In this document: positions 51,659-62,516 of the stretch, one piece after another | Layout of the letters: every line of letters starts with the position of its first letter | Numbering within the stretch: the first letter of the stretch is position 1 | NCBI RefSeq assembly: GCF_001598855.1 | Contig: NZ_BCZS01000007.1 | Location: 1 to 64,000 of the forward strand | Length of the DNA stretch: 64,000 nucleotides | DNA from: Pluralibacter gergoviae ATCC 33028 = NBRC 105706 | Lineage (GTDB): Bacteria; Pseudomonadota; Gammaproteobacteria; Enterobacterales; Enterobacteriaceae | Direction of reading: 5' to 3' | Position numbers and translations under genes: made by a program | Notes under the pieces: model-generated | Told to the model about the DNA's origin: nothing | Databases searched by the model: none | The model's input: the letters and a program-made list of their open reading frames with translations, nothing else

Positions 51659-53137
51659 ATGAAGAAATTGCTCCCCATTCTTATCGGGCTGAGCCTCACG
51701 GGCTTCAGTGCCCTGAGCCACGCCGAAAATCTGCTGCAGATTTACCAGCAGGCTCGCCTGAGCAACCCGGATCTTCGTAAATCCGCCGCCGACCGCGATG
51801 CTGCATTCGAAAAAATCAACGAAGCGCGTAGCCCGCTGTTGCCACAGCTTGGTTTGGGTGCCGATTACACCTACACCAATGGATCTCGCGACAGTAGCGG
51901 CATTAACTCTAAGGATGCTACTGCGACATTATCGTTAACCCAGACGATTTTTGATATGTCCAAATGGCGCGCGCTGACGTTGCAGGAAAAAACGGCCGGC
52001 ATTCAGGATGTGAGCTATCAGACCGATCAGCAGGCGCTGATGCTGAACTCCGCTACCGCCTACTTTAACGTGCTGAGCGCCATTGACTCACTCTCCTATA
52101 TCGAGGCAGAGAAAAAGGCCATTTATCGTCAGTTAGATCAGACTACCCAGCGCTTTAACGTCGGCCTGGTGGCGATCACCGACGTGCAGAACGCCCGCTC
52201 CCAGTACGATCAGGTACTGGCGGATGAGGTAACCTTCCGCAACGACCTGGATAACGCCGTCGAACAGCTGCGCCAGGTCACCGGCAACTACTACCCCGAG
52301 CTGGCCTCCCTCAACGTCGAGCGCCTCGAACTGAACAAACCGCTGCCGGTCAAATCGCTGCTCAAAGAGGCGGAGAGCCGCAACCTGTCGCTGCTGACCG
52401 CCCGCCTGAGCCAGGACCTGGCCCGCGAGCAGATCCGCTACGCTCAGGACGGTCATCTGCCGACCCTCGGACTTACTGCGTCGACCGGTGCGTCGAAGAC
52501 CACCTACAGCGGTCACAATACGAATACGCAGGAGTATGACAATCGCCACCTCGGCCAGAGCCAGATTGGACTCAACTTTAGCCTGCCAATCTACAGCGGC
52601 GGCTCGGTGACCTCGCAGGTCAAACAGGCGCAGTATAACTTTGTCGGCGCCAGCGAGCAGCTGGAGAGCGCTCACCGTTCCATGGTGCAAAACGTCCGTT
52701 CCTCGTTCAATAACGTTAACGCCTCCATCAGCAGCATTAATGCGCTGAAACAGGCCGTTGTCTCATCGCAGAGCTCCCTGGATGCGATGGAAGCCGGCTA
52801 TCAGGTCGGTACCCGTACTATCGTTGACGTGCTGGAAGCCACCTCGCGGCTCTACCAGGCCAAAGAGAACCTCTCCAAGTCGCGCTATACCTACCTGATT
52901 AACCAGCTGAACATCAAGTCGGCGCTGGGCACGCTTAACGAAAGCGATCTCGCGGCGCTGAACAGCACGCTCGGCAAACCGGTGCCGACCGTACCGGATA
53001 CCGTTGCGCCGGAAACACCGCAGCAGGACGCCAACGCCGACGGCTACGGCGACAGCAGCATGGCAACCGGCGCCGCACAGCCTGCATCAGCCCGCAGCAG
53101 TGCGAGCAGCCGGGGCAGAAATCCGTTTAGCCACTAA
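51659..53137 (+). CDS. tolC: Outer-membrane efflux channel TolC
   Basis: The 492-residue precursor has a signal peptide (residues 1-22, ending SHA) and two OEP repeats forming the trimeric barrel and periplasmic tunnel. It is the shared exit duct for AcrAB-type drug pumps and type I secretion. ATG 51659 after CAAGGAAAG gives the family start, rather than the 14-codon upstream extension. The C-terminal tail is Ser/Ala/Gln rich and variable. It is followed by ygiB. Confidence 0.98.
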   Translation: MKKLLPILIGLSLTGFSALSHAENLLQIYQQARLSNPDLRKSAADRDAAFEKINEARSPLLPQLGLGADYTYTNGSRDSSGINSKDATATLSLTQTIFDMSKWRALTLQEKTAGIQDVSYQTDQQALMLNSATAYFNVLSAIDSLSYIEAEKKAIYRQLDQTTQRFNVGLVAITDVQNARSQYDQVLADEVTFRNDLDNAVEQLRQVTGNYYPELASLNVERLELNKPLPVKSLLKEAESRNLSLLTARLSQDLAREQIRYAQDGHLPTLGLTASTGASKTTYSGHNTNTQEYDNRHLGQSQIGLNFSLPIYSGGSVTSQVKQAQYNFVGASEQLESAHRSMVQNVRSSFNNVNASISSINALKQAVVSSQSSLDAMEAGYQVGTRTIVDVLEATSRLYQAKENLSKSRYTYLINQLNIKSALGTLNESDLAALNSTLGKPVPTVPDTVAPETPQQDANADGYGDSSMATGAAQPASARSSASSRGRNPFSH

Positions 53138-53144
53138 CGGCCAG

Positions 53145-53170
53145 GGCCCGGCGGCGCCAGCTTCCGGGCC
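53145..53170 (+). terminator. Weak hairpin after tolC
   Basis: GGCCCGG and CCGGGCC pair around a 12-base loop eight bases after the tolC stop, followed by TGTTTC. With no true T run it may only partly end tolC transcription before ygiB. Confidence 0.45.
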
Positions 53171-53297
53171 TGTTTCACACTTCTGCCTGCGGTAACGTAA
53201 GGCAACGTAAAGAAGCCTGCTTTACGCCCCTCTTCGCTTCAATTTCGACCACTCATCCACTATCCTGACCGCTACCACTGGGTCCAGGAAGAATTCA

Positions 53298-53957
53298 ATG
53301 AAACGGACAAAAACAATCAATCACGCCGCGTTCCGCAAGAGCTGGAGCGCACGCCACCTGACGCCGGTCGCGCTGGCGGTCGCCGCCGTATTTATGCTGG
53401 CCGGCTGTGAAAAATCGGATGAGACTGTGTCGCTATATCAGAACGCCGACGACTGCTCCGCCGCCAATCCCGGCAAGAGCGCAGAATGTAAAACAGCCTA
53501 CAACAACGCCCTGAAGGAAGCGGAAAAAACCGCGCCGAAGTACGCCAGCCGCGAAGACTGCATCGCCGAATTTGGCGAAGGCCAGTGCCAGCAGGCACCG
53601 GCGCAGGCCGGTATGGCGGCAGAGAATCAGGGCGGCGGCAGCTTCTGGATGCCGCTGATGGCGGGCTATATGATGGGCCGCCTGATGGGCGGCGGTATGG
53701 GCTTCCAGCAGCAGCCGCTGTTCAGCTCGAAAAACCCGTCCAGCCCGGCCTACGGTAAATATACCGACGCCGCCGGCAAAGGCTACGGCGCAGCCCAGCC
53801 GGGCCGCACCATGACCGTGCCGAAAACGGCGATGGCGCCCAAGCCTGCGACCACCAGCACCGTGACGCGCGGCGGCTTCGGCGAGTCGGTGGCTAAGCAG
53901 TCTGCCATGAGCCGCTCGTCGGCCAGCTCCTCATCTCACCGCTCGATGGGCGGCTGA
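53298..53957 (+). CDS. ygiB: DUF1190 lipoprotein-like protein YgiB
   Basis: The 219-residue protein has a lipobox-like LAGC (Cys37), giving a lipoprotein or membrane-anchored form, followed by paired Cys and a Gly/Met-rich [12 protein letters not shown] stretch and a Ser-rich tail. No function is established. Its stop shares a base with an ATG of ygiC, so the two are coupled. Confidence 0.93.
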   Translation: MKRTKTINHAAFRKSWSARHLTPVALAVAAVFMLAGCEKSDETVSLYQNADDCSAANPGKSAECKTAYNNALKEAEKTAPKYASREDCIAEFGEGQCQQAPAQAGMAAENQGGGSFWMPLMAGYMMGRLMGGGMGFQQQPLFSSKNPSSPAYGKYTDAAGKGYGAAQPGRTMTVPKTAMAPKPATTSTVTRGGFGESVAKQSAMSRSSASSSSHRSMGG

Positions 53958-53962
53958 TGATC

Positions 53963-55123
53963 ATGGAAAGAGTCTCCGTTGTCGAGCGCCCGGACTGGCG
54001 CGAAAAGGCCACCGAATACGGCTTCAACTTTCACACCATGTACGGCGAGCCATACTGGTGTGAGGACGCCTATTATAAGCTGACGCTGGCGCAGGTCGAA
54101 AAGCTGGAAGAGGTCACCGCCGAGCTGCACCAGATGTGCTTAAAAGTGGTCGAGCGCGTGGTCGCCAGCGATGACCTGCTGGCGAAGTTCCGCATTCCCA
54201 AACACACCTGGGGCTTCGTGCGCCAGTCGTGGCAAACCCGGCAGCCTTCGCTCTATTCGCGCCTCGATCTGGCGTGGGACGGCAAGGGCGAGCCGAAGCT
54301 GCTGGAAAATAACGCCGATACGCCAACCTCGCTGTATGAAGCAGCTTTCTTCCAGTGGATCTGGCTTGAGGACCAGCTTAATGCGGGCAACCTGCCGGCG
54401 GGTAGCGATCAGTTCAACAGCCTGCAGGAGAAGCTGATCGCGCGCTTCGGCGAACTGCGCGAGCAGCACGGCTTTAACCTGCTGCACTTCGCCTGCTGCC
54501 GCGACACCGTTGAGGATCGCGGCACCGTGCAGTACCTGCAGGACTGCGCGAATGAGGCGGGCGTCGCCAGCGAGTTCCTCTACATGGAGGATATCGGCCT
54601 CGGCGAAAAGGGGCAGTTTACCGATCTGCAGGATCAGGTTATCAGCAATCTGTTCAAGCTCTATCCGTGGGAATTTATGCTGCGGGAGATGTTCTCCACC
54701 AAGCTGGAAGACGCCGGCGTGCGCTGGCTGGAGCCGGCCTGGAAGAGCATTATCTCTAATAAAGCGCTGCTGCCGCTGCTGTGGGAGATGTTCCCCGACC
54801 ACCCCAACCTGCTGCCGGCTTACTTCGCCGAAGATGACCATCCGCAGATGGCGAAATACGTGGTGAAGCCCATTTTCTCCCGCGAAGGCGCCAACGTGTC
54901 GATTATTGAAGACGGCAAGGTGCTGGAAGCAGTAGAAGGGCCCTACGGCGAAGAGGGTATGATTGTCCAGCAGTTCTGCGAACTGCCGAAATTTGGCGAT
55001 AGCTATACGCTGATCGGCAGCTGGCTGATCGACGACCAGCCCGCCGGGATCGGCATTCGCGAGGATCGGGCGCTGATCACTCAGGATCTGTCGCGCTTCT
55101 ATCCGCACATCTTTGTCGAATAA
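53963..55123 (+). CDS. ygiC: ATP-grasp glutathionylspermidine-synthase-like ligase YgiC
   Basis: This 386-residue relative of the Gss synthetase domain has an ATP-grasp fold, with [33 protein letters not shown] and [18 protein letters not shown]. It has no amidase domain. Its substrate is unknown; a peptide or polyamine ligation is likely by homology. The frame has ATG at 53957 (overlapping the ygiB stop) and 53963; the latter gives the family start [13 protein letters not shown]. It is intact. Confidence 0.94.
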   Translation: MERVSVVERPDWREKATEYGFNFHTMYGEPYWCEDAYYKLTLAQVEKLEEVTAELHQMCLKVVERVVASDDLLAKFRIPKHTWGFVRQSWQTRQPSLYSRLDLAWDGKGEPKLLENNADTPTSLYEAAFFQWIWLEDQLNAGNLPAGSDQFNSLQEKLIARFGELREQHGFNLLHFACCRDTVEDRGTVQYLQDCANEAGVASEFLYMEDIGLGEKGQFTDLQDQVISNLFKLYPWEFMLREMFSTKLEDAGVRWLEPAWKSIISNKALLPLLWEMFPDHPNLLPAYFAEDDHPQMAKYVVKPIFSREGANVSIIEDGKVLEAVEGPYGEEGMIVQQFCELPKFGDSYTLIGSWLIDDQPAGIGIREDRALITQDLSRFYPHIFVE

Positions 55124-55126
55124 GCA

Positions 55127-55155
55127 GGAGCCGCTCCGCAATGCGGAGTGGCTCC
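55127..55155. repeat. Inverted repeat between ygiC and ygiD
   Basis: GGAGCCGCTCC and GGAGTGGCTCC form a hairpin of about 11 bp (one G-T) around a short loop. Neither strand carries a clear T run, so it may be a weak terminator or an mRNA-stabilising end. Confidence 0.6.
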
Positions 55156-55162
55156 CCGCACG

Positions 55163-55954
55163 TTACCCTACCTGTACCGACAGCATACTCAGGCTGCCCA
55201 TTTCGATACCGTCGACCGGGATGGTAACGGGCTCTTTGCCGTCCCAGCTTCCCAGGGCGTACAGCAGCGGCAGGAAGTGATCCGCCGTCGGGTTGGAGAG
55301 CGAGCCGCCTTCGTGATCCAGATAGTTCGCCAGCGGGTGATCCTCCAGGCTGTCGCCCTGCCAGGTCAGGTTCTCTTTTACAAACTCGTTAAACGACGCC
55401 GCCCACGGGTACGGCGTGTTTTCGCCGTGCCAGCGCGCGGTGCGCAGGTTATGGACGACGTTGCCGCTGGCCACCAGCATAATGCCCTCGTCGCGCAGGG
55501 CGGCAAGCCTGCGGCCCATCTCCAGGTGCCACGCCGGCGGCTTAGTGCTGTCGACGCTGAGCTGCACCATCGGAATATCGGCATCCGGATACATTTTGAT
55601 CAGCACGCCCCAGGAGCCGTGATCGAAGCCCCACGCCTCTTTATCCAGCGCGACGGGCACCGGGGCCAGCAGTTCGACCAGCCGCCGGGCCAGCGCCGGA
55701 GAGCCGGGCGCCGGATAGTGCGTATCGTACAGCGCCTGCGGAAAACCGCCGAAGTCGTGGATGGTTTTCGGCGTTTCCATGGCGGTCACGCCGGTGCCGC
55801 GGGTAAACCAGTGGGCGGACACCACCACGATGGCTTTCGGACGCGGCAGGGTATCGCCAAGATGGCGCCAGGCGCGCGTATAGACATTATCTTCCAGCAC
55901 GTTCATCGGGCTGCCGTGACCAATAAACAGGGCTGGCATACGGGAAGAAGACAT
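55163..55954 (-). CDS. ygiD: 4,5-DOPA extradiol dioxygenase-like YgiD
   Basis: The 263-residue LigB-type protein contains FIGHGSPMNVLED, VVSAHWFTRG and WGVLIKMYPDADIPM with metal-ligand His residues. E. coli YgiD opens the ring of L-DOPA. It is convergent with ygiC, separated by a GC-rich inverted repeat at 55127-55155, and divergent from zupT. Confidence 0.94.
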   Translation of the reverse strand: MSSSRMPALFIGHGSPMNVLEDNVYTRAWRHLGDTLPRPKAIVVVSAHWFTRGTGVTAMETPKTIHDFGGFPQALYDTHYPAPGSPALARRLVELLAPVPVALDKEAWGFDHGSWGVLIKMYPDADIPMVQLSVDSTKPPAWHLEMGRRLAALRDEGIMLVASGNVVHNLRTARWHGENTPYPWAASFNEFVKENLTWQGDSLEDHPLANYLDHEGGSLSNPTADHFLPLLYALGSWDGKEPVTIPVDGIEMGSLSMLSVQVG

Positions 55955-56150
55955 GGCGATATCCTTACAAAAGTTGTTAGTTGATGCGGATACATTACAC
56001 CTCTTCGGCCGCCGTTAAACTCGGATAAGCGTGATGATCATCTTCAGGAAATTTGAATGTAAGGTCCGGTAAATGGCCTGCAGCCAGCCTCGCATTAGCG
56101 CACTGCCGCGATTAACATCGTCAGAAGTGATTGTCTGCAATGGAGCGCAC

Positions 56151-56915
56151 ATGTCTGTCCCTCTGATCCTGACTCTGCTTGCGGGCGGGGCCACGTTTAT
56201 CGGCGCATTTCTGGGCATTATTGGACAACGCCCCTCCAACCGTCTGCTGGCTTTCTCCCTCGGCTTTGCCGCCGGGATCATGCTGCTTATCTCGCTGATG
56301 GAGATGCTGCCCGCCGCGCTGGCTACGCCCGGTATGTCGCCGCTGCCCGGCTACGGTATGTTCGTCATTGGTCTGCTCGGCTACTTTGCCCTCGACCGCG
56401 CCCTGCCCCACGCCCATCCGCAGGACCTCACGCCCGCCGGGATGCCGCGCAGCCTGCGCCGCACGGCGCTGCTGCTGACGCTCGGCATCAGCCTGCACAA
56501 CTTTCCCGAAGGCATCGCCACCTACGTGACCGCCAGCAGCAATCTGGAGCTGGGTTTCGGCATCGCGCTGGCCGTTGCGCTGCACAATGTGCCGGAGGGG
56601 CTGGCGGTCGCCGGACCGGTGTACGCGGCCACCGGATCCAGGCGCAAGGCGCTGTTCTGGGCCGGCATGTCCGGCTTTGCGGAGATCCTGGGCGGCGTAC
56701 TGGCGTGGCTTATCCTCGGCACGCTGGTGTCGCCGGTAGTAATGGCCGCCATTATGGCCGCGGTTGCCGGGATCATGGTGGCGCTATCGGTGGACGAACT
56801 GATGCCGCTGGCGAAGGAGATCGATCCTGACAGCAATCCCAGCTACGGCGTACTGTGCGGGATGTCGGTGATGGGCCTGAGCCTGGTGGTGCTGCAGGCG
56901 ATGGATTTTGCTTAG
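56151..56915 (+). CDS. zupT: Zinc transporter ZupT (ZIP family)
   Basis: The 254-residue inner-membrane importer has eight membrane segments and the metal motifs [10 protein letters not shown] and HNVPEGLAV. It imports zinc and other divalent ions. ATG 56151 gives the family start [13 protein letters not shown]; the longer frame upstream is not supported. It is convergent with ribB. Confidence 0.97.
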   Translation: MSVPLILTLLAGGATFIGAFLGIIGQRPSNRLLAFSLGFAAGIMLLISLMEMLPAALATPGMSPLPGYGMFVIGLLGYFALDRALPHAHPQDLTPAGMPRSLRRTALLLTLGISLHNFPEGIATYVTASSNLELGFGIALAVALHNVPEGLAVAGPVYAATGSRRKALFWAGMSGFAEILGGVLAWLILGTLVSPVVMAAIMAAVAGIMVALSVDELMPLAKEIDPDSNPSYGVLCGMSVMGLSLVVLQAMDFA

Positions 56916-56920
56916 TAAAA

Positions 56921-56944
56921 CGCCGGGACCTGCCCGGCGCTTAT
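56921..56944 (-). terminator. Terminator between zupT and ribB
   Basis: The stem CGCCGGG / CCCGGCG with a 5-base loop is followed on the minus strand by TTTTA, so it mainly ends ribB. Confidence 0.75.
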
Positions 56945-56963
56945 CGCTCTGCGCTCACCGCGC

Positions 56964-57617
56964 TTAGCTGGCCTTACGCTCGTGCTGCTGGCGATACTCC
57001 ACCAGATCTTCAATGGTCACTACCGGCATGTTGTGCGCGGCGGCGAACTTGATGCACTCCGGCGCGCGCGCCATGGTGCCGTCGTCATTGGTCAGCTCGC
57101 ACAGTACGCCCGCAGGCTTGAAGCCCGCCAGGGTCACCAGATCGATGGTAGCTTCAGTGTGGCCGCCGCGGGTCAGCACGCCGCCCGCCTGCGCGCGCAG
57201 CGGGAAAACGTGGCCAGGACGGTGCAGATCGGCAGGCTTCGCGCCGTCGGCAATGGCCGCACGAACGGTAGTAATACGGTCAGCGGCGGAAACGCCGGTG
57301 GTTACGCCGCGCGCGGCTTCGATGGTCACGGTGAAGCCGGTGCCGAAGGCGCTGGTGTTGTTTTCCACCATCATCGGCAGATCGAGCTGCTTGCGGCGAT
57401 CTTCTGTAATGCACAGGCAAACGATGCCGCTGCCGTGGCGGATGGTCAGCGCCATCTGCTCAACGGTCATGTTTTCGGCGGCGAAAATCATATCGCCTTC
57501 ATTTTCACGATTCTCATCGTCAAGCACCATCACGCCGCGGCCTTCGCGCAGCGCGGCCAGCGCTTGTTCTACACGTTCAAACGGAGTACCAAAAGAGGAA
57601 AGTAGCGTCTGATTCAT
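56964..57617 (-). CDS. ribB: 3,4-dihydroxy-2-butanone-4-phosphate synthase
   Basis: The 217-residue enzyme makes 3,4-dihydroxy-2-butanone 4-phosphate for riboflavin synthesis. Active-site loop [10 protein letters not shown] and HTEATIDL are present. The open frame upstream (60 codons) runs into the riboswitch; ATG 57617 gives [16 protein letters not shown] and normal length. It is controlled by the upstream FMN riboswitch. Confidence 0.98.
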   Translation of the reverse strand: MNQTLLSSFGTPFERVEQALAALREGRGVMVLDDENRENEGDMIFAAENMTVEQMALTIRHGSGIVCLCITEDRRKQLDLPMMVENNTSAFGTGFTVTIEAARGVTTGVSAADRITTVRAAIADGAKPADLHRPGHVFPLRAQAGGVLTRGGHTEATIDLVTLAGFKPAGVLCELTNDDGTMARAPECIKFAAAHNMPVVTIEDLVEYRQQHERKAS

Positions 57618-57721
57618 GGTAAAAGACCTCATTAAAATTATGGTTACCAGAATCAGGGCAGTCTTAGGAGTGCCGGCCAGCGGCTTAAAAATAACGCGAG
57701 CGGGCTGTGCCCGTAGTTCGT

Positions 57722-57865
57722 TACTCTCTCCCATCCGGACTCTAACCGTCGGCCCCGGAATTTCACCGGATCTGCTGACCTTTGGATAACAACCCAAAGC
57801 GCTCGCGGGCTTTCAACGTTCGTTGATTTACCGCCGGTGGGGAATTTCGCCCCGCCCTGAGAATA
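57722..57865 (-). promoter_or_regulatory. FMN riboswitch (RFN element) upstream of ribB
   Basis: Minus-strand landmarks in order: AGGGCGGGGCGAAATTCCCC, ACCGGCGG, AGCCCGCGAGCG, GGTCAGCAGATCCGGTGA and TTCCGGGGCCGACGGTTAGA with GTCCGGATGGGAGAGAG. These are the conserved RFN helices. In the enterobacterial ribB leader it lowers expression when FMN is plentiful. The rest of the 386-base ribB-ubiK gap (57618-58003) shows only the leader and promoter space for ubiK. Confidence 0.95.
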
Positions 57866-58003
57866 AGCGAGATAACTATAACGCTAATGATTACCTCCGG
57901 CAATGCATAAGCTTCACACATTTTTCGATTTAGATTTGGGGTAGGTAGTCGGGAGCGGAAAGGCTACAATGAGCATTAACCACGACAAATCAGGAAAAGC
58001 AAA

Positions 58004-58291
58004 ATGATTGACGCGAAAAAAATTGAGCAGATTGCGCGCCAGGTCCACGAGTCGATGCCGAAAGGGCTGCGCGATCTGGGTGACGACGTTGAGAAAAAGG
58101 TTCGCCAGGTGCTGCAGTCTCAGCTAACGCGCCTTGACCTGGTGAGTCGTGAAGAGTTCGACGTCCAGACGCAGGTGCTGCTGCGTACCCGCGAGAAACT
58201 CGCTCTGCTTGAGCAGCGTATTGGCGAGCTTGAGGCGAAAACCGCAGCCGCCCCGGCGCCGGCTATCCCGCCGGTGGATGAGCAGCCGTAA
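58004..58291 (+). CDS. ubiK: Ubiquinone-biosynthesis accessory factor UbiK
   Basis: The 95-residue BMFP-domain protein (formerly YqiC) has an N-terminal amphipathic helix and a C-terminal trimeric coiled coil ([20 protein letters not shown]). It binds UbiJ and helps aerobic ubiquinone synthesis. It is divergent from ribB and convergent with a chemoreceptor gene; a terminator follows. Confidence 0.96.
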   Translation: MIDAKKIEQIARQVHESMPKGLRDLGDDVEKKVRQVLQSQLTRLDLVSREEFDVQTQVLLRTREKLALLEQRIGELEAKTAAAPAPAIPPVDEQP

Positions 58292-58316
58292 CGCTGTTGT
58301 AAGGCGCAACGGTCAA

Positions 58317-58353
58317 ACGGGCTAACGCAGGAAACCTGACGGCGTTAGCCCGT
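58317..58353. terminator. Terminator after ubiK
   Basis: A perfect 12-bp stem ACGGGCTAACGC / GCGTTAGCCCGT with a 13-base loop, followed by TCATCTTTC. It lies 18 bases before the stop of the opposite-strand chemoreceptor and separates the core region from the flagellar operon. Confidence 0.75.
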
Positions 58354-58371
58354 TCATCTTTCAGGGCAATA

Positions 58372-60036
58372 TCAAAACTCGGTCCACTCCTCCTCAACTG
58401 CCGCCGGGCGTCTCATTTTGGGCGCCTCCTTTTCCTTCACCGCCTTCACCCCGCTTGCGGCTACCGTCGGCGCTCTCCGGCTCTGGACCGAAGCCGTCCC
58501 GTGTTCGGCCGCGTTGATGGTGAACACCGAGACGGTATCGAACAGGTTTCTGGCGTTAGAGGACATATTTTCGGTGATGGCCGCGGACTCCTCTACCATC
58601 GCCGCATTCTGCTGAGTCGCCAGGTCCATCTCATTTATCGCCATCGCCACCTGGCCGACGCCAGTATTCTGTTCATCGGAAGCGTGGGTGATCTCCTGCA
58701 TGATATTGCTGACGTGAGTGACGGAGGAGACTATCTCATCCATGCTTTTGCCCGCATCGGCGATCAGACGGGCGCCATCGTCCACGTTTTTCACTGACTC
58801 GTTAATCAGATGGCTAATTTCTTTGGCCGCATCGGCGCTGCGCTTCGCCAGATTGCGCACTTCCGTTGCGACGACCGAGAAACCGCGTCCCTGCTCGCCA
58901 GCGCGAGCCGCTTCAACCGCCGCATTAAGCGCCAGAATATTGGTCTGATTGGCAATACCGTCGATGACGCTGTTAATCTCAGAAATTTTACGCGCGCTCT
59001 GCGAGATTTTATCCATGGTGCTGACGACGCTGCTCATCACCGTGGAGCCATTATCCGCCGCGGCGCGCGCCTGCTGAGAGAGTCCATTCGCCTGGCGGGC
59101 GTTTTCCGCATTGTTGGAAACGGTGGTTTTAATCTCCTCCATACTGGCTGCCGTCTGCTGCAGCGCGCTGGCCTGCTCTTCCGTACGCGATGCCAGGGCG
59201 TGATTGCTGCTTTCTATCTCCTCGGAGTTGAGGTTAATCTGGTCCGAGGCAGACCTGACAGCAGTAATAATTTTGGTAATAGAGGACTGCATTCGCTTGA
59301 GGGACTGTAGCATCAGTCCGATCTCATTCGGGCTACCGACGTCAAATTCATGGCACAGATCGCCTTCGCCGATCTTATCCAGCGCGGTCGATGCAATTTT
59401 CAGCCGGTCGAAAATGTTCTTTTTGATAAGCAGGTAGGAGATAAAGGAGAAGACAACGGCGATCAGCAGTAAAATCGACACCGTGACCAGGAAGGATTCG
59501 CGATCTTTGTCGAAACTATCGCTCATTTCATCCTGGATCTTCACGTTCAAATCCATATATTTCATAATGGCTTCATCAAGCGCCTTCTCCCGCTGTTCAT
59601 TATCAAAACCGCGATTATTATAGGTTTCCAGCGCATGCATATTCGCTGCGTAATTCTCCAGTACGCCATTAAAGGCCGCGTTGATAACGTCGCCAAGTTT
59701 TCCCGTTTCCACCGTGGTATTGGGAGAATCCATAAACTTACGCTGAAAAACTCTGGCTTTATCAAGATTAACTTTAATATTTGCAGCCTTCGCCTCCATC
59801 ACTGCTTTCGGAACATCCGGGTCATTATTAACGGAATTAATATCCCCTTTAGCATTGTTCAGAATCCGCGTTGCCTGGCTAAGGTTTCTAATATTGGTCG
59901 TTAGCGTCTGAATTTTATCAAATGACGAGGCGACGGTGTACATGGATTTCAGACCATATACCGATATGACAACTATGGTAATACATAGTGCCATTAATAT
60001 GACCTTAATAAGTGCCGATATTTTTAATGATTTCAT
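58372..60036 (-). CDS. Methyl-accepting chemotaxis protein with CheR-docking tail
   Basis: The 554-residue chemoreceptor has TM1 (about 10-30), a periplasmic helical sensor, TM2 (about 190-210), HAMP, and signalling domain tip [20 protein letters not shown]. The C-terminus EEEWTEF contains W-x-x-F, the tether motif for CheR methyltransferase, after a flexible linker rich in Ala, Val and Lys. It lies 249 bases downstream of fliR on the same strand. Ligand unknown. Its base composition is lower in GC near the sensor. Confidence 0.95.
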   Translation of the reverse strand: MKSLKISALIKVILMALCITIVVISVYGLKSMYTVASSFDKIQTLTTNIRNLSQATRILNNAKGDINSVNNDPDVPKAVMEAKAANIKVNLDKARVFQRKFMDSPNTTVETGKLGDVINAAFNGVLENYAANMHALETYNNRGFDNEQREKALDEAIMKYMDLNVKIQDEMSDSFDKDRESFLVTVSILLLIAVVFSFISYLLIKKNIFDRLKIASTALDKIGEGDLCHEFDVGSPNEIGLMLQSLKRMQSSITKIITAVRSASDQINLNSEEIESSNHALASRTEEQASALQQTAASMEEIKTTVSNNAENARQANGLSQQARAAADNGSTVMSSVVSTMDKISQSARKISEINSVIDGIANQTNILALNAAVEAARAGEQGRGFSVVATEVRNLAKRSADAAKEISHLINESVKNVDDGARLIADAGKSMDEIVSSVTHVSNIMQEITHASDEQNTGVGQVAMAINEMDLATQQNAAMVEESAAITENMSSNARNLFDTVSVFTINAAEHGTASVQSRRAPTVAASGVKAVKEKEAPKMRRPAAVEEEWTEF

Positions 60037-60285
60037 ATTATCTCTCTGTTATAACCAAACGCCGGGCAAATAGAATGCAATGCGTGCCCATCACCCAGCA
60101 CACACCCGGCCTCTGACTTGCCTGAAAAGTATCCCTGACAGGATTTATTCCTTAAGAAAGCTCCTATAACAATGGTACTCGTAACAATAGCAAGTGCAAT
60201 TTATTTCATGCCAGGCAATACCGGGAGTACCGCGCAGAAAACGCGGTATTATGTCGTTATAAAGGCTCTGATTAACGCGCGACGA

Positions 60286-61071
60286 TTATGCGCCGGCAAG
60301 TACGGAGAAAAGTTGTGAAATGAGCTCAAACATCATCGCCATCATTGATTCAAATGATGGGGCAAGGGTATACATAATCAGGGATAGCGCCAGCATACCG
60401 ACCGTCAGGGTCAGGGGAAAGCCAATGACAAAAATGGATAACTGCGGCGTCAGCCTGTTCAGCAGTCCCAGCGTGAAGTTAATGCATAACAGCAGCGTAA
60501 TAATTGGCAAGCCGAGTAAAATACCAAACTTGAAGATCAGATCGGCCGACTTGGCAAAATAGAGGAAACCTTCCGGGTTGAGCATCGTACCATTCACCGG
60601 AAAGGTATTGAAACTGTCCACCAGCACATTAATCATCCACAGATGGCCATTGAAGGCGAGAAACAGTAACACCGCCAGCAGGTTGAGAAAGCGCGCAATA
60701 ATCGGCATATTGCCGCCGCTGACGGGATCGAAGAAGGTTGCAAATGATAACCCCATCTGCAGGCCAATAATTTCCCCGGCGTTTTTTACTGCGACAAAAA
60801 TAAATTGCGCAGTGAGACCCATAACACAGCCAATGACAATCTGTTGAACGGCCAGCAGTACTCCGTCAAGCGAGAAAAGATGGATATCAGGTGCGGGTAG
60901 CATCGGCGCAATAAGCACCGTCAGGAGTACCGCAAGGCTAATTTTAACCTTTTTATTGATACTTTTTTCACTAAAAAATGGCGCCGTACTGAATAACGCC
61001 AGAACTCTGAATAGTGGCCATATACCTTGATTGATGGCAGGATAAAAATTTGCAGCTGACAGGGAGAGCAT
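60286..61071 (-). CDS. fliR: Flagellar export protein FliR
   Basis: The 261-residue inner-membrane protein with about six hydrophobic segments is part of the FliPQR export gate that passes flagellar substrates. LNLLAVLLFLAFNGHLWMI and the ISLAVLLTVLIAPML stretches are typical. Length equals E. coli FliR. It is the last gene of fliL-M-N-O-P-Q-R and starts two bases after the fliQ stop. Confidence 0.97.
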   Translation of the reverse strand: MLSLSAANFYPAINQGIWPLFRVLALFSTAPFFSEKSINKKVKISLAVLLTVLIAPMLPAPDIHLFSLDGVLLAVQQIVIGCVMGLTAQFIFVAVKNAGEIIGLQMGLSFATFFDPVSGGNMPIIARFLNLLAVLLFLAFNGHLWMINVLVDSFNTFPVNGTMLNPEGFLYFAKSADLIFKFGILLGLPIITLLLCINFTLGLLNRLTPQLSIFVIGFPLTLTVGMLALSLIMYTLAPSFESMMAMMFELISQLFSVLAGA

Positions 61072-61073
61072 AG

Positions 61074-61343
61074 CTATCCAATAATATAGGGAATACTGTT
61101 AAACAGGGTTCGCATATAATCAAGAAAAATGTTCAGCATCCAGGGGCCCAGCGCAATACCTATCGCCACAATGGCCAGAATTTTTGGAATGAACGACAGC
61201 GTCATTTCATTGATTTGCGTAGAGGCCTGGAGAATACTGACCACCAAACCGGTTAACAGCGCCGTTAAAAGCAGCGGCGCTGAAATAGTCAGGCCCATTT
61301 TTATGGCCTGAAAGCCCATGGCAACAACGCTTTCTGGTGTCAT
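61074..61343 (-). CDS. fliQ: Flagellar export protein FliQ
   Basis: The 89-residue protein has two transmembrane helices (about 15-40 and 50-75), with MTPESVVAMGFQAIKM and LQASTQINEMTLSFIPKI conserved. It forms the spiral export gate with FliP and FliR. It is 10 bases after fliP. Confidence 0.97.
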   Translation of the reverse strand: MTPESVVAMGFQAIKMGLTISAPLLLTALLTGLVVSILQASTQINEMTLSFIPKILAIVAIGIALGPWMLNIFLDYMRTLFNSIPYIIG

Positions 61344-61353
61344 TTATATACCG

Positions 61354-62118
61354 TTAACTAAAGAAACTTTGCGCCAGCGATCCCATCAGCAGCTGCCAGC
61401 CGTCCACCAATACAAACAGCATAAGCTTGAAAGGTAATGAAATCGTTGCTGGCGGCACCATCATCATTCCCAGCGCCATCAGCACGCTGGCCACCACCAG
61501 ATCAATAATCAGAAAGGGAATAAAAATAGTAAAACCAATCTGAAACCCCGTCTTCAGCTCGCTGGTGATATATGCCGGCATCAGCACGCGCATCGGAACG
61601 TCGCTTTTACGCTGAAAGTTATCCACTTTCGCCAGGCGCGCGTAGAGCGCGAGATCGCTTTCCCGGGTTTGCTCCAGCATAAAATCGCGCAGCGGTCGTA
61701 CGCCTTTATCGAGCGCCACCTCCATTGAGATCTTATCCTGCGACAGCGGCTGCCATGCGTCATCGTAGATGCGGGTAAAGACCGGCGACATGACATAAAA
61801 CGTCAGAAATAACGCCAGTCCGATCAGCACCTGATTGGGCGGCGTGGAAGGCGTGCCCAGCGCGGTACGCAGCAACCCCAGCACAATAATAATGCGGGTA
61901 AAACCGGTCATCATCAGCAGCACCGCCGGTAAAAAGGTCAGCGACGTCAGTAAAACCAGCGTCTGAACCGGCAGCGACCACCCTCCGCCTTCGGCGGCGC
62001 GGGTAACCACGATGTCACCGTTAGCTGCCCACGCACCGTGCAGCGGTATCAGACACGCGACGGCCAGCACGGCGAAAAAAGGCGCTGAAGAGCGAAAATA
62101 GCGATAAATCTTGTTCAT
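61354..62118 (-). CDS. fliP: Flagellar export protein FliP
   Basis: The 254-residue protein has a cleavable signal (ending GAWA) and four membrane segments, with the family motifs [21 protein letters not shown] and [21 protein letters not shown] and C-terminal [15 protein letters not shown]. It is the core of the export gate. It overlaps fliO by four bases (ATGA). Confidence 0.98.
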   Translation of the reverse strand: MNKIYRYFRSSAPFFAVLAVACLIPLHGAWAANGDIVVTRAAEGGGWSLPVQTLVLLTSLTFLPAVLLMMTGFTRIIIVLGLLRTALGTPSTPPNQVLIGLALFLTFYVMSPVFTRIYDDAWQPLSQDKISMEVALDKGVRPLRDFMLEQTRESDLALYARLAKVDNFQRKSDVPMRVLMPAYITSELKTGFQIGFTIFIPFLIIDLVVASVLMALGMMMVPPATISLPFKLMLFVLVDGWQLLMGSLAQSFFS

Positions 62119-62516
62119 TCGATCTGTCTTGTTCCACGTTTATTCAGCAGCTTTTTCAACGCCGTCTGAAAATCCGTCCCACCGGCCTGCGGTGCAGCAC
62201 ATTCCTCTGCTGGCTTATCCGCTGTGGCAAGGCAGGAAATATGCGCCGCCGTCACGCCAAGCAGCAGACGCTCATCCTGCCAGTCAACCACCACCAGCCG
62301 CTCTTTCTGCCCGATGGTCTGGCTGGACACTACGCGAAGATCGCCCTGGCCAGCGAATTTGCCGCCTGCGCGTCTGAATCGCCGCGCGGCCCAGAGTACC
62401 GTTGCGGCAATCAGCAGGATGATGGCCACGCCGCCGCCCAGATTCGCCATCAGGCTACCGGGAGCAGCCTGGGCGTGCCATGGGCTCGACGCGTGGCTCT
62501 GACTCTGGCTGTTCAT
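62115..62516 (-). CDS. fliO: Flagellar export accessory protein FliO
   Basis: The 133-residue membrane protein has one transmembrane helix (about 27-48) and a basic cytoplasmic domain with [22 protein letters not shown], the FliO signature. It helps FliP assemble. It overlaps fliN by one base and fliP by four. Confidence 0.95.
   Translation of the reverse strand: MNSQSQSHASSPWHAQAAPGSLMANLGGGVAIILLIAATVLWAARRFRRAGGKFAGQGDLRVVSSQTIGQKERLVVVDWQDERLLLGVTAAHISCLATADKPAEECAAPQAGGTDFQTALKKLLNKRGTRQIE

Noticed and set aside
60228-60248. TACCGCG/CGCGGTA hairpin as a terminator after fliR
   Set aside because: No T run follows on the minus strand and the stem is only 7 bp; the call would be weak.
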